Source: Amaranthus tricolor | Taxonomy: Eukaryota > Streptophyta > Magnoliopsida > Caryophyllales > Amaranthaceae | DNA: 64,000 nt | NCBI RefSeq assembly: GCF_026212465.1 | Contig: NC_080049.1 | Coordinates: 35,667,385 to 35,731,384 of the forward strand | Direction of reading: 5' to 3' | Shown: positions 17,585-30,350 of the stretch, piece after piece | Layout: every line of letters begins with the position of its first letter | Numbering within the stretch: position 1 is the first letter of the stretch | Translations under genes and position numbers: made by a program | Notes under the pieces: generated by a model | The model's input: the letters and a program-made list of their open reading frames with translations, nothing else | The model's database searches: none | What the model was told of the DNA's origin: nothing

Positions 17585-17840
17585 AGATGGTCTCTTTTTT
17601 TGAGAGATCGCCTTTAATTGGGCCGGCCTATTATATATTTATAAAAATATTATAAGTAGGCATTAAAAATGATGTAAGTAGACATCTAAGATATTGAAAG
17701 CAGGGATTAAGAATACGGTAAGTGAACATTAAAAATAATATAAGTAGGCATTAAAAATACGATAAGTAAACATTAATTTTTAATAGACTAGGCTTGAGAT
17801 ATGTCAATGAAAAAACGATCTCTCAAGTATACCAAAACTT
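17585..17840 (+). mobile_element. MITE-like element with repeated GTAAGTAGGCATTAAAAAT units
   Basis: It consists of 20-24-bp near-repeats of the type AAGTAGGCATTAAAAAT. Its ends carry GAGAGATCG in inverted order (near 17600 and 17815). An inverted relative with the same unit order lies at 54855-55078, so this is a dispersed family. No coding capacity. Confidence 0.6.
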
Positions 17841-17871
17841 GGTGCAATCTTATAGTACTATATGTGTATGG

Positions 17872-17875
<4 letters not shown>

Positions 17876-17921
<46 letters not shown>
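17876..17921. repeat. TA dinucleotide microsatellite
   Basis: An almost pure run of about 23 TA units. Length is prone to assembly error. Confidence 0.9.
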
Positions 17922-17925
<4 letters not shown>

Positions 17926-18489
17926 TGAGAAATTTTTTGCAGGCTTTTTTTATGTTTAGAGTGCAAGAATTTGAAGTACAACTCATAATAATATTAGTAA
18001 ATAAGGTTCGATCTAAATTAACCAGTATCCATATATGTTATTAATTCAACTTCACTGTAGGTTAAATAGTATTTTATATATGTCATTGAGAATTCAACTT
18101 AATTATAATTTATTTTAAGTTAGTTAATAACTAATTAATATCTATTATACGAAATGTCGGAGATTTTAGTTGCGCCACACTCAAAAAATTAAATTGGTGA
18201 TGTATTGAAGTAAGTATTACGATTTTATTTATTTTTATTAAATCAAATTGATTTTTCTAAAAAAATAACTAACTCCTATATATCGTCATGAGTAAATTCA
18301 TCTTGAGAAGATATTGGTTCATGTACATGGAGGATGTGGGAACATGCAAGTCAATCACTACAATCCTAGAAAAAGGGTTTTTTCAAAAGATAAGTGAAAG
18401 TGGGAAAAAACTATAATAAAGGCTAAATTAAAATTCCCTTCTAAGATCTTTTTATTATTACTTTTTTATGGAATTAAATATATTTGACT

Positions 18490-18495
<6 letters not shown>

Positions 18496-18529
<34 letters not shown>
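18496..18529. repeat. TA dinucleotide microsatellite
   Basis: A run of about 17 AT/TA units in a gene-free region. Confidence 0.85.
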
Positions 18530-18531
<2 letters not shown>

Positions 18532-21500
18532 TATTCATCTTCAATTCTTCATGAATGAATTAGGCCCCCCCATACACAAAAAATTTGACCTCTTTTTAGT
18601 TCTTTTTTAGTTTTCCCTATTTAAGGTTGAAGTTGACATTCAACCATGGTCCAAGATGATAATAGCAACTACCTCGTAAAATTTTTGTTTTTAATTTGCA
18701 ATAATGTTTATATAAAATGAAGATAATATTACATGGAAATTTTTCTCCATTTTCATGTAAGATGTGAAAGTACAGCATATAATTTATTAATAAAAATAAT
18801 CTTTGTTCTTACAAAGTAAATTTACATAAATTTAATCTGGAAATCTAGTATAATCAAATTGTCTCACTATGAGACGAGTTCATACAAACAACCTAAATCA
18901 TTTATATCAAAAAAACTTTAATACTGTATTTTTTTAAAATTTTTTGTGATAATTTAGAATTTGAAAAACTCGTATCAAGCTGTCTCACAGTGAGACGATC
19001 TTAATAAAGAATTTGTCAACATTTAATTAATCTCTTAACTTTTGCTTGGTAGAAGTTACAATATAAGTTAAGCACTATTAGTTTGAAAATATTTTAAAAG
19101 TATATGATTAAACGATTTAATTAAAAATTCACTTGAGAATATTTATTTTTACCCATTAATTATAATATATAAAATATACTTTAATGATAAGTAATATATA
19201 TTTCAAAAGTAGGTAAGTATGAATTCAGACCGGAACAAAAGCATACAAGAACATCAAACTAACACCAATACTGCATTGCAATATGCATACGCTATGTTTG
19301 GGAAGAATAAGGGTCTAAAATTCTCTCCTTGAAATAGACCCCACGACACATGTCATGTTTGAATACCATGGATAAAAGGGTGTTATGAAGCCATGAAGCT
19401 TCTTTTTCTTGAACCCTCATGCTTTTGTCATAAAGTATTTTAATTTAATATTTTTATTTGAAATAAAAAAGGACAAGACACATATGGATGGGGGAGTAGA
19501 TTAGAATCCTATGTGCGTATGAAATGTACCCTTTATCTACTTGTATTTACTCCATTTCAATACATTTTTTATTATTTAAAATTTTTAAACCCCTTATTCA
19601 CTTAGACCCGTTTATGGAACCTACTAGCCGCACTCATAGCATAGAGTAGCTCTTATTTATTGAGTAGTGATGACAATATATGTTGAGATTATATTATATC
19701 CATTAGTGAATAATTATATGTTTTGATATAGAAAAGAAACTAAAAAAAAAAAGTTTTAGTGGAATAATAGCAAATTATATAAGACGAACTAAAATAATAT
19801 ACGTAGTAAAATTAAAGAGATAGAGAATGTATTTTTAAATTATTTCCTATTAAATACTTTTATTATTTCAACATAAATAAAGTTGAATTTCAAATAATTT
19901 TTTATGTATAAAATTGTAGTCAAATGAATCTTAATGGATTTTTCTCCATTGACCAATTTCATAAATATTATCTTTCTATATTTTTTAGTAATGCATATAA
20001 GTTGATAACTATGGTAAATATTAAAGAGAGTATAAGTGAGCAAGTAAATTAGAGCGTAAGGCAAGCATATCTATACAATTGAATAAATCAAGTACATTTT
20101 TATTTCAACTAATTAGATATTTTTTGACCGAATTAAGATATAATATATGAATATACATCTGTCTGGCATATGGTCAAGCCTATAACAAATTTCTAAACTC
20201 AATCTAGCTTAATATTTTTTAAATGATATGAAATCTATGATAATAACATTCTCACCATCTCTTTCCTTTAGTAAGGACATACAACATTCCTCAAAGCTGA
20301 CATTTGAAACGAGGTATAGGAAGAATCAAGCACATCAACAATAGAGAAAAGTCACTCTATTCTATGATGTATTTAATAAGTGATTATTTAGTTGTCTTTT
20401 GACGCTTTGATTGGTTGATTAAAAAAGTAAAAAAAAATTATTTAATAAATGAATTTTCAGTGAACTAAAAAGCTGAATTTTAAGTTAAAATGAAAAGATT
20501 TGGTTGGCTTTATTCATTGACTTTGACTTAGTAATTAATTTTTTCTCTATTAAACAGTTAATAATCAATATGTAAATTTATCAAATATTTTTTAAAAGCT
20601 CAGTTAGGTAACTAAGTTAAAATAAAAAAAAAAAACAAGACTTCATTCATTCGACAAATATGAAATTTCTCTACATGGATTACAATGAAAGATCCAAATA
20701 AAAAGCGAAGCAAAGTGATACCATGAGTGGGAAGTGGGAAGTGTTAAAAGATGTGACAAAGCATGGGAAGATGGGAGGAAGCTAACCTAATCTAGGCATT
20801 TCATTCTATTCCTCCTATTTTTAAACTAACACCTTCCTTGGGATTGGAGCCTATCTCTTTGTTCAATCATTTTCTAACACCTCAATATATCTAACTCGAT
20901 TTTCATTTTACTTTAATTGCTATTGGCTGCTTATGGTCCAAGACTCCTAGTGATACCCGATAGATTGTTTATTTTTATTCTCCCTTTTATTATCTTTGTT
21001 TATTTTTATTCTCCCTCTTATTATCTTTATTTATGCACGTTTTTAATAAGACAAATTAAACGAGATTATACATGATTATATTATAACGTGAGTATTTTTT
21101 TATAAGAGCTTAAAGTATATGTAAATTTCTCTTTTAAGTCTTTGAAATTGTAGGAGTATGCAAATTAAATAAAATTGTTTTAATATTATATTAATTTAAA
21201 TGTAATATGATAAAAGTAAATATTATATCATGCGTAAATATTGTATCATGTATAGTATAAAACACATATCTTTGTCTTACAGTTTCGTTACACTCCATAG
21301 ATACATGATTTTTTAAGTGGAGATGAATGTTAGTAAATAATGAGATTGAATTTATGGATGATATTATAAAACAGAATATAAAGCATAACCAAATAAATAT
21401 TAAGTAGAAGTAGTTATCTATGATATATTGAATAGTTTTAATTATAATAAGCATATTTAGATAAAGATTATGACTTATGTGAGGGTATAATTCATTTAAT

Positions 21501-21554
21501 TGGGTCAACCTAAATTTTAATTACTAAGTAGTTATTACATATTTGTACTTTCAG

Positions 21555-21585
21555 AGTTATAGTTATAGTTATAGTTATAGTTATT
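21555..21585. repeat. GTTATA hexanucleotide microsatellite
   Basis: About five consecutive GTTATA units. Confidence 0.8.
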
Positions 21586-22415
21586 AACCAAGTATTCCAC
21601 ATAAGTCAAGATCTAGAGAAAAGGAGATAGCACTCAATTTAGTCACAAATCATAACTCATGCGGTCGTGCTCCCTTCAAAGAGAGGATAAAAAGAAATAC
21701 GCACACTCAATCTATTTACAACACAAATTATTCTCAATTACTTACATAAATTTGAACAAAATAACATTAATTATACTATAATGAACCTTATTTATTACTA
21801 ATCTACTTCTTAGAAAATCAATTATATAAATGATAGTCTACAAAATATATTATCTTTTATTCGTCAAATTTATTATCATATATATACTCATATAAATTTG
21901 AATCCCTATATAAAAATCATTTTAATTATAGTAATCCATTGGATTTTGATAATGCTAGTAATGATCTCAAAGTACACAGTAAACAAGAATAATAGTAGTA
22001 CTATATTGGAGACCACATGAAATAGGATCATACAAAATCGTATATTTTATATGTTAGTTGTATCATTATTGTACTTGTATTATGATATCATTTGTGAATG
22101 TTTAAAATATATGTACGTTGCTAATTATTGGCCTCATACTTCCATCAGTGGATAAGGACAATTCATTTAATAAATAGATTAGGATTCGAATAATCAATTA
22201 TATGTGAGAGTATTTACTGGAATCAAAGAAGCATTATGCCTAATGATAGTTAAAGAAAATACAAGCTACACACATATCATTAGTTTATGAGTACATGAAA
22301 ATGATTATTTTTTCAAAAAAATTAAGATATATTATATCCATTCTTCCTAACATATCTTATCTTAAGTTGATAATTCTAGCTAAATTATAGTTAGATAAGC
22401 TCATTAACCTAATAT

Positions 22416-22705
22416 TGTCAAGGAACCGATCAATCAACAAACCAAATAAAAGCTTAAGGGTGATGGTTGAGGCCCAATATATATTATATACTCTAACGCG
22501 TCCTCTTACACTAAAATCATTTCGCCTAGATGGTGTAGATGCATCACAAGCCCTTGTTATAAATCGTGGGATCCACTTGATATTAATTGAGATTCGAACA
22601 CGTGACCTTTTTGTCATTTTAGCTTTTGATACCATGTCAAGAAACCAACTCAATCAAAAGGTTAAGCTAATGATTGAAACTCAATATATGTTATGTACTC
22701 TAATA
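22416..22705 (-). mobile_element. Complete TRIM (terminal-repeat retrotransposon in miniature)
   Basis: The 290-bp element is flanked by 5-bp duplications AATAT (22411-22415 and 22706-22710). Read on the minus strand, an LTR (22705-22635, about 71 bp, ending ...CTTGACA) is followed at once by the primer-binding site TGGTATCA (22634-22627). A short non-coding middle follows, and then a second LTR (22498-22416, about 83 bp) ending CTTGACA. The two LTRs share GTCAAG(G/A)AACC, the ...TTAAG... core and TACTCTAA. There is no gag or pol, so it depends on enzymes from other elements. Confidence 0.88.
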
Positions 22706-23662
22706 AATATCTATGCTGAATTTAAAGTTAATTACTTATTATAACATTATCAAAATTGAAATATTCACATTTTTTAAATTTTAATCAAGCTTAATTTAAA
22801 TATTAGTTGGCCTTAGCTTATATATCATTTTTGAGCTTTAATTTTGTTTAATTACTTGTTTCATTTTTAGACTTCAAAATTATTAAATAAAATCAAAATA
22901 AAATAAGTATAAAAATTATTATACATTTTTGTTGCAGCGAATGCTAAATAATCCAAATCATGTTAATCTTTGCAGTAATGCATTAAACATTTAACTTCAA
23001 TGAGCACCTTTAACTTTAAAGGAGATTAAAAACCGGCATATATATACTCCTATGTGGCCATGAGTTTTCTAGTTCGACATGACACAAAATTAAGAAATTG
23101 AGTTTAATAAGTCATTATTTCTTTTTTTTTTTTTATTTGATTGAGGAAATAATAGAAAGAAATTAATAAGGAGCAAAGTTATATATGTTAAAGTAGTGGA
23201 TCAGAGTTATATAAAAAAATATAATAAATTAAATTTAATAGAATAGATTAAAATAAAAAGGTGAAACAATATAAAGAGGACAGCTAGGGAGTATTAATAT
23301 TGCACGATTTTAACGTTGCACGAAGAGCAATAATAAAACTCAATTGTGTCATTATATTAAGATTAAATCTGTAGATCACAAAACTAATTATGTAACGACA
23401 TAGACGTTGAATTAAATACATAGTGCGTGTAAAATGTTCTATAAAGTACTCTTGGGAATTTGACGTTAAAATGTTGAGTAATTTTTGAAATATCCTATGA
23501 ATTATGTATTTAAGTTATTTAACTTGATAAAAATATATTTATTGTTGGTGAGTTTGAATTAACTATTTAATGATTTTTATTAGTAGTGATTGGATAGATG
23601 AAGCAATGTCTGATTTAGGGCATCCCAAAAGATAATTGTATATATACATAAATTTTTAAATG

Positions 23663-23805
23663 AGACGGTTTTATGGTGAGACCATTTTTATTGAACTGGT
23701 TTAATGTAAATTTTCATTCTTAAAATGATCACTTACAACCTTAAAATGATTAATCATATGAATAAGCTTATTATTTGAGCTGTCTTATAGTAAAACTTTC
23801 TCATA
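23663..23805. mobile_element. Small MITE remnant with GAGACGG / CTCATACAAAA ends
   Basis: It starts GAGACGGTTTTATGGTGAGAC and ends TTTCTCATACAAAATAAACT. It resembles sequences at 35165-35300 and 56605-56712. The family seems short, AT-rich and non-coding. Confidence 0.4.
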
Positions 23806-24714
23806 CAAAATAAACTGATAAAGATGTAAGAGTATACAGTTAACCTAAAATCACAAATACGCCAAAAGTAGCATTGTGATAGCTAGATTCCTCTAGGCAT
23901 GAATTTTAGTGACAAAGTAAAATAAATTTGATTAGAATTTAATTTATATATTTTTTTGGTTTAGAATTAGGGATAGTGACTTAATATTGGGTTACTCCGT
24001 ACACGTACATGAATACATATGATATAACTCGAGCAATAACACGAGACAAGGCTAGTACGAATTAACATGTATAATGTGTCCTTGGGTTGTGGGTTTAATT
24101 TGGTAGACTTTGATATTTTAAACAATCCTTATATTAGCACGACTTTTGACATAAATATATTTGAACTAACAAAAAAAATCACGATAGCACTAATAATTAT
24201 ATTTGTTAAAAATAATTATAATATAATCATAAATTCGACACCAAAATCAATTAATTAAAATTTATGTGAAATTTCTCATTTAAGAACTTTAAAAGAGTAT
24301 ACCAACATAAAAATTCCAACTCAAAATAATGAATAGTATGAACGACTTGTGTATGAGTTGTGTCGCAGACTCATAAATAACAATTCAAAACTTTTGACAT
24401 AAGCACAGGTGTGATTCGACACTAATACTCGATCTATGACTGTGCCCATGAATTTACTTCTATTTATTTTTTTTCCTTTTAATTTTGCAATATATTTTTT
24501 ATGATATGTCATCAATACTTTCTTTAAGTTTCATATTTATATTTGCTATCTTTATTTTATTATTTTTATTTTTATGATTTAGAGCCAAACTTGTGTGGTA
24601 AGATACAAGCTTGCGAATTTAGTTTCACTCAGTTCTTTTAATTGCATGAATCTTTGTATCTGAGTAACTTTCTCGAGCTGAAGGAGCCTTTGCCACATTC
24701 TTCTTAATAGGTAG

Positions 24715-24815
24715 TATAAATGTATGGGTTGTCGCCCTTGTTTCCTCCCAGAACCTAATCATAATTTTATATGAATGTGATATATTTAGCGGGGTACACC
24801 GAGTATGATGATAAT
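24715..24815 (+). mobile_element. RTE-type LINE 3' tail fragment
   Basis: The motif order GGTTGTCGCCCTTG..TTCCTCCC..AATCATAAT..GGGGTACACCGAGTATGATGAT matches the LINE 3' end at 42955-43079 and, inverted, the tail at about 25793-25900. It is a 5'-truncated copy ending in GATGAT. Confidence 0.6.
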
Positions 24816-25792
24816 AACATTTTCAATGTCTTTAATTATCATTCACTTAGTGATCTATATATATGTCTCCGCCATTTAATATTTATGTCATTCCCTCCCA
24901 TTGTAAATTCATTGAGACAAAAAAGTAGGTCATGTCTAAGCCTTACTTTTCAATGGTGGTGACGGGTGAAAGAGGGAGAGGTAGTAGGGTTCCATATAGG
25001 GGCATGCCACCATTATTTATACTTAATTCCATTACTCAAAGTAAGATGTGGCCCCAGGGAATGTAATACTTAATTCCATTACTCATAGTAGTTAGATTGT
25101 CCATGCGTAGTTATGAATTTATGGCTAATCCGGTACTATATGCTCTTTCTCCACTTAGATCACTCTCTTTGAAAGATATAGAAGTGTTATGTACTCTTTA
25201 AGTTGTAAGGAGATACGAATCTCTTTTTCAAGGACAGTAACAAAACAAGTATTTGATAATTGAAAAAACCCTATCTAACTCATTACTAATAGGTTAATTG
25301 TTCCCGTATAAAATAGAAACAATCTAGGAAAAAGAACAAAGGTTACATTTGGGGTTGTTGTAGTGGGAATATTGTAGTCGGAATACAAAATAACATCAAG
25401 AACCCCAGGTGCCTTCATAGACAGTGCCTCTAATGTTCAAGTTAGTACCCACAGATTAATATATGATGTAGTTACTAATATATTACTATCTCATTCAAAA
25501 AAATTATTATAGTCTAATTAAGTAGTGAAAGTTAGAGGCAAACTAAAATCGTCTTGAATGTTGTATTTTAAAGGTGTGACAAATGACAATGAACAAGACA
25601 TACAGAAGAAACAAGACGAAATGCCACTAAATAACAAATAACAACACCAAAATAAATGAGGTTTACCAATGTCAGTGAGCATCTAGAATTTGAACTATGG
25701 AGAGTCCTCGAAATTGATTATAATAATTGCAAAAAATAGTCTACTTATTTTGTCTATTCATTATAACCAATTTTTTGCAATTTTTCTTTTGA

Positions 25793-27411
25793 ATCATCAT
25801 CATCATCCTATCCAGTGTATCCCGCTCATAGAAAAACTATAGACATGGTCTAGGGAGGGAAGGACGGTGGCAACTCATACCCATAAAGGAGAGCGTGGCC
25901 AAAGGAGTCCTCCGACTCGAGAACGATAAAGAGACGTAACTACACAGGAAAGATAAATTAAATGCCTATAAATAAAATAAATAAGTAAAACCAACTACAA
26001 AATAAAAGAAAACAAAAACTAATAATAAAAGAAGCGAGAGAAGCAAGAGGTCAAGAACACCAATAGGTAATCTAAGAGGACATTAGTAGTCTAATACATG
26101 GATATGGCGTCTCTAACTACTTCTATCACTAGTCAGGCCTTCAGAGAGGTTTAACTCATGCAAGTCAACTCTTATTTGCTCATCCCAAGTTCTCCTGGGT
26201 CTTCCTCGACTCCTCTTACCCTTTACTATAATGCTTTCTACCCTCCTCACAGGGGCGTCGAAAGTCTTTCTCTGCACATGTCCAAACCACCTCAATCTAT
26301 TTTCGCTCATTTTTCCAGAAATAGGGGCTACCCCTAGTTTGTCTCTAAACTCTTGGTTCCAAATTCGATCCATCAATGTGTGCCCACACATCCACCTCAG
26401 CATACGCATTTCTGTAACTTCCATCTTATGTTCAAAAATCTTCTTTACAGGCCAACATTCGGTCCCATATAGCAGAGCAGGTATGGTTGTCGCCCGGTAA
26501 AATTTTCTTTTTAACTTGCTTAGGAATTTCATATCACATATCACTGCAGTGGCTGCTCGCCACTTAAGCCAACTCGCATGTATACGATGATTTACATCTC
26601 CATCAATTTCCCCATCCTTTGAATGATCGATCCCAAATACTTGTACTTGGTCGTACTTTTAACAACTGCTTCATCAATGGACACCTCTGGATCACCTGCC
26701 GGTGATGTCCCACTAAAGTCACAGCGCAGATACTCGGTCTTCGTACGACTAATGCGCAACCCTTTACCTTCTAAAGCTTCCCTCCACTCATCCAATTTAT
26801 TACTAACCTCCTCTCTAGTTTCTGCTACTAGCACTATGTCGTCAGCGAATAACATGCACCACGGTACCGTTTCCCAAGAGATTTAGAAATCTCTTCCATA
26901 ATGACAGTAAAAATGAAAGCGCTTAGAGCCGATCACTGATGTAGTCCAACTTTAACTGGAAAAGGCTCTCTTATCCCTACCGGTGTTTGAATGTTAGTCG
27001 AAACTCTATCATACATATCCCGTATAGCCTCAATGTACACTGCAGAAATACCTCTAGCCTTAAGGCTATTCCAGATGACACGTCGTGGTATGCTATCATA
27101 CGCTTTCTCCAAGTCAATGAACACCATATGCATATCCTTCTTTCGCTCCCTATATTTCTCCATCAGTCTCCTCAAAACATGAATTGCCTCAATGGTTGAC
27201 CTTCCCGGCATAAAATCGAATTGGTTCTCTCTAATCACCGTTTCCTTTCTAATTCTCCTCTCTATCACACTTTCCCACAATTTCATTGTGTAGCTTAGAA
27301 GTTTGATACCTCTATAGTTCCTGCATACCTGCGCATCGTATTTGTTTTTAAATAGAGGTATTAGTGTGCTACTCCTCCATTCTTCTGGCATCTTATGTGT
27401 CCTCAAAATAA
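25793..27411 (-). mobile_element. RTE-like LINE, 3' portion, split by a mariner-like element
   Basis: This is the 3' part of a minus-strand non-LTR retrotransposon. It ends at low coordinates in an (ATC)n tail (minus-strand GAT repeats, 25793-25807) after a 3' UTR. Upstream are the broken reverse transcriptase and C-terminal domain. The element continues beyond the inserted mariner at 31189-31385. The endonuclease domain was not found, so it is probably 5'-truncated. Confidence 0.85.
26113..27411 (-). pseudogene. Degenerate LINE reverse transcriptase
   Basis: Reverse transcriptase blocks run in order on the minus strand: HKMPEEWRSSTLIPLFKNK, NYRGIKLLSY, RENQFDFMPGRST, IDLEKAYDSIPR and GLHQ (27406-26933), then the catalytic FADD box in MLFADDIVLV (near 26850), RTKTEYLRC, KYKYLGSI, and a C-terminal part with LLYGTECW, RMLRWMCGH and NRLRWFGHVQR. 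Damage is plain: a stop where Gly is expected after GLHQ (about 26933), a frame change just before the FADD box, and a one-base loss after LGSIIQ (about 26610). It is a dead RTE-type plant LINE copy, not a host gene. Confidence 0.92.
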
Positions 27412-28202
27412 TACTCCCTCCTCTTCTCTATATTAGTCTCATTTTCAAATAGGGTTAAGTCACCCTATTAGTCCCATTTCTATTTTTAGTATATATTTTT
27501 TACCTTTTTACCCTTACTCACATTGCTTTTTTTTATAATTATACCTTCATTAAAGTCTACCAACTAACCCTTATTAATCCTACATATATTTAATAAACGA
27601 AACACATTAATTACATTTACCTACCCACCCAAAATTAACACTTTCCTCCCTTTTTATAAACCTAACCCTAGAATTCCTAATACTCATGTTCTTCGAACGC
27701 CCTACTACCAACCTAGTACTCTTCTTGAGTGTTCATCCAACTTTTGTATCTTCATTAATTTTGTTCTTCTGGGTTTCTTCATCAATTTGTGGGTTCGGTT
27801 GGTATTCATTTTGTGGGTTTTTTTCATCAATTTGTGGTTTTGTTTGTTCTTCGATTTTGTGGGTTTGTTCTTCGAAATCTGGGTACGTAATTCTAGATCT
27901 GGGTTTATTTCCTTTTTTTTTCATGTGCATGCTTAGTTTTTGTTTGGTATTCTTTTGGTTCTGGTTTTTTCTTTTTGTTCTACATTTCTGGGTTTGCTCG
28001 TTTTTCATTGTGTTTTTCTTGTTTTTTTGGTTCTTCCATTTTGATGGTTTGTTCTTGATGATTTTTTTTTGTTTTGGATCCGGGTTTGTTCTTTTTTTTT
28101 TTTTTTCATTTTACATTTTTGGGTTCATTACATTTTTGTGGGTTTTGTTGTTTTTGATTTTGGGTTACTAATTTTAGTTTCATCTTTTGTTGTTATAGTT
28201 TG

Positions 28203-28484
28203 ATGAACACTGGTAAGGTTCTTGATGATAATAACCCTAAAAGGGTTGATGATGATTACTCTAATTATGTTGATGAATCTGATGATGACTATGAATCATC
28301 TGTTGAAACTAATCCACGTTGGGGTCGAGAACTGGATTCTGAGGGTGAACCCATCTACACTCCAGAACCTGACGATCCTAACCATGTGTATAACTTGATA
28401 GATGCTGTATTTGCTGAAAGTGATTGTGAGGAAGAATGGCTTGATAGCCTTGGTCTATTTACATGTATTTTTATGGTCTTTTGA
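28203..28484 (+). CDS. Acidic ORF of unknown function inside the mariner-like element
   Basis: I do not recognise it. The 93-codon ORF opens MNTGKVLDDNNPKRVDDDYS and is dominated by Asp and Glu, with clusters ESDDDYE, DSEGEPIYTPEPDDP and ESDCEEEWLD. It has no membrane segment or catalytic motif. It lies on the strand opposite the transposase and converges with it, about 790 bp inside the left terminal repeat, after a T-rich leader ending TTGTTATAG that could be a splice acceptor. It may be an accessory MLE gene, a captured host exon, or chance. The last residues after LDSLG may be intron, because a GT follows CTTG. Coding status is unproven. Confidence 0.35.
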   Translation: MNTGKVLDDNNPKRVDDDYSNYVDESDDDYESSVETNPRWGRELDSEGEPIYTPEPDDPNHVYNLIDAVFAESDCEEEWLDSLGLFTCIFMVF

Positions 28485-28931
28485 TTGCATATTTTTCTTG
28501 ACTAGTGATGAAATGAATTTTTTGCTTGTTGTTTGAATATGAATACATGCCCAATGAACTTAAGTGAGGGCAAATATTCTGGGCCACATTCAAAGCATTA
28601 TTGTATTTATTTATTGATTTCAGGAGGCTTGGTATTGCCACCAAATTTAATCTTACAGGCTACCAATTGCCACCAAAATCAAATGTTCATAAAAATAAGG
28701 TTTTAACTCAATGATGAATGAAAATTAAACCTGAGATTAACTATTAAACGACCATTATTTTCATTTCACAATAATTTCAATACAATTGTTTCACAATAAA
28801 CAACATAAATTTTTATACTTGTTTTAATTTGAAACAAATGCTTCCCAAAATGTATCCAAAAACTGTGTGGTTGATTGCTGTGTTGTTGGCTGTTAGTTAC
28901 TATCCAAAATGTGCATTCCTCCCTTGCTGCT

Positions 28932-30350
28932 TTATGTGTTGCTAGCTGTTTGGTTGTTGTTGTTGTACATGTTGATTCTGCCTTGTGTGATTTCAATTTG
29001 TGGTTCACTCACTTCAACTACCCCTTGAAACCCAATCATTTGAACTAATTCATTAATTGTTTCAAAGCTCACCTTAGTAAGTAAGTGTTGAAGTGATTCA
29101 ACAACTAAGACTTTGTCCACTGACAAATAATCCGATAATGTTCCTTCTCTTGCTTGTTTGGTTTTGTTCATGTGTGGTATGTGGTAGTCAAAACCACCCT
29201 TTCTTTTTATGACTTCAATCATGTAAGCTTGTAAGGTAATGAACACAAATCTCAAAGACTGAGGATTTAAATTCTCAAATGCCAAATTCACAGCTCTTAA
29301 TAATTGTCTTACATTGTATGCCTAAATATATCTAAAGAAACCAAGATCTAAGACATTCATGTCAGGTGAATTTGATGGTTGTTGCACAAGTTGAATATTA
29401 AATCCATCTTTTGTTGCTTTATCAACAAAATCCTTGTCATTGGGTGCTATGTGAGACTTTGCGTTATCTTGTTGAATGATAATGTCTTTTGAAAGTACAC
29501 TAGGCCATTTAGCTTTGATTGTTGGTATGACATTGGCTATGAACATTGTCCTCATATGCTCTTTGTTGATTGATTGAATTGGTTTAGTTTCTAATTCTCC
29601 CCTCCTCCTGTTCTTTGAGCTCCTCTTTGCAGGTTCCTGAATTATAAAAGGCCACATACCTATCTTCCCATCAAAAATCACATCACCATTAGATGCATAT
29701 ATATTGGTTTTGCTGCAGCACACATGAACATGATTTTAGGAATAAATATTTTAGATTGAATTTCTCTATGTGGTTCTACTTCACCCGGAGCAAGATAGTA
29801 AGTCTGTGTTTCATGGGTTAGATAGAAATTCTTTTCATCTATATGAAAAATGTTATCTTGCGATTTGAATTTATATGCATCAATGTGTTCATCATAGTGA
29901 CACTTTACTTAGAAAGTGCAAAAGATAACCTGTGCAACATATTTTTCTCTGTAAGGGCAGGTTTTAGAGGATTTGTGTGCTTCCTTATGATTTTCTTCTT
30001 CTTCCATCTAAATACAGTTGATTGTGAGACCTCCATTTGTTTTGCCATTGAATGTTGCGTTGTCTTGAGTTCACATTTGATTGCTTTGAAATTTTCATCC
30101 TCAAATTGAATCTTGTTACATGGTTGTCTTCCAATCCTCTTGTTCCCCTAGTTGATTATTGTGGTGTTGTTGTTGAATTGATTTTGAACTTCCTTCCATA
30201 ACCTTGTTATGGTTTTCTACAAAGTTAAAATTCATTAGCTAGCTTGTTGATTGTGCCAAGCTCTGGCCTTCCTTTTTTGTTTATGGATGACATCAGTTTT
30301 TGCATAATTTGGATTTATTGATGTGGAGTAACATCTTTTGTTTTACCCAT
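28932..30350 (-). pseudogene. Broken mariner-like transposase (plant DDD type)
   Basis: It would cut and join DNA at TA sites. Reading starts at ATG 30350 (MGKTKDVTPHQ), with stops soon after. The first catalytic Asp lies in HIDEKNFYLT (about 29850), followed by TYYLAPGE and KIFIPKIMFMCAA. A frameshift in an ATAT run at about 29700 leads to GDVIFDGKIGMWPF. The second Asp is in IIIQQDNAKSHI (about 29475) and the third in NSPDMNVLDLGFFR (about 29340). An in-frame TAG follows FFRYI near 29320, where family members read on. The C-terminal block FITLQAYMIEVIKRKGG / YHIPHMNKTK remains open to 28932. The disrupted N-terminal DNA-binding region, frameshift and stop make it non-functional. Confidence 0.9.

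Larger units (their letters stand above)
17133..22415. other. Long AT-rich gene-free region downstream of SMR
   Basis: It holds the SMR 3' UTR, a MITE at 17585-17840, TA microsatellites at about 17876-17921 and 18496-18529, paired GAGAC motifs near 18860 and 18980, and a GTTATA repeat near 21555-21585. No ORF shows domains or coding character. Confidence 0.6.
22711..25792. other. AT-rich gene-free region between the TRIM and the LINE
   Basis: It contains a GAGACGG-type MITE remnant near 23663-23805, an RTE tail near 24715-24815 and a repeat copy at about 25683-25740. No credible coding sequence was found on either strand. Confidence 0.6.

Noticed and set aside
27686..28171. Long plus-strand ORF rich in Phe, Ser and Val
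   Set aside because: It is a by-product of T-rich low-complexity sequence in the mariner leader; no domain, and composition follows base bias.
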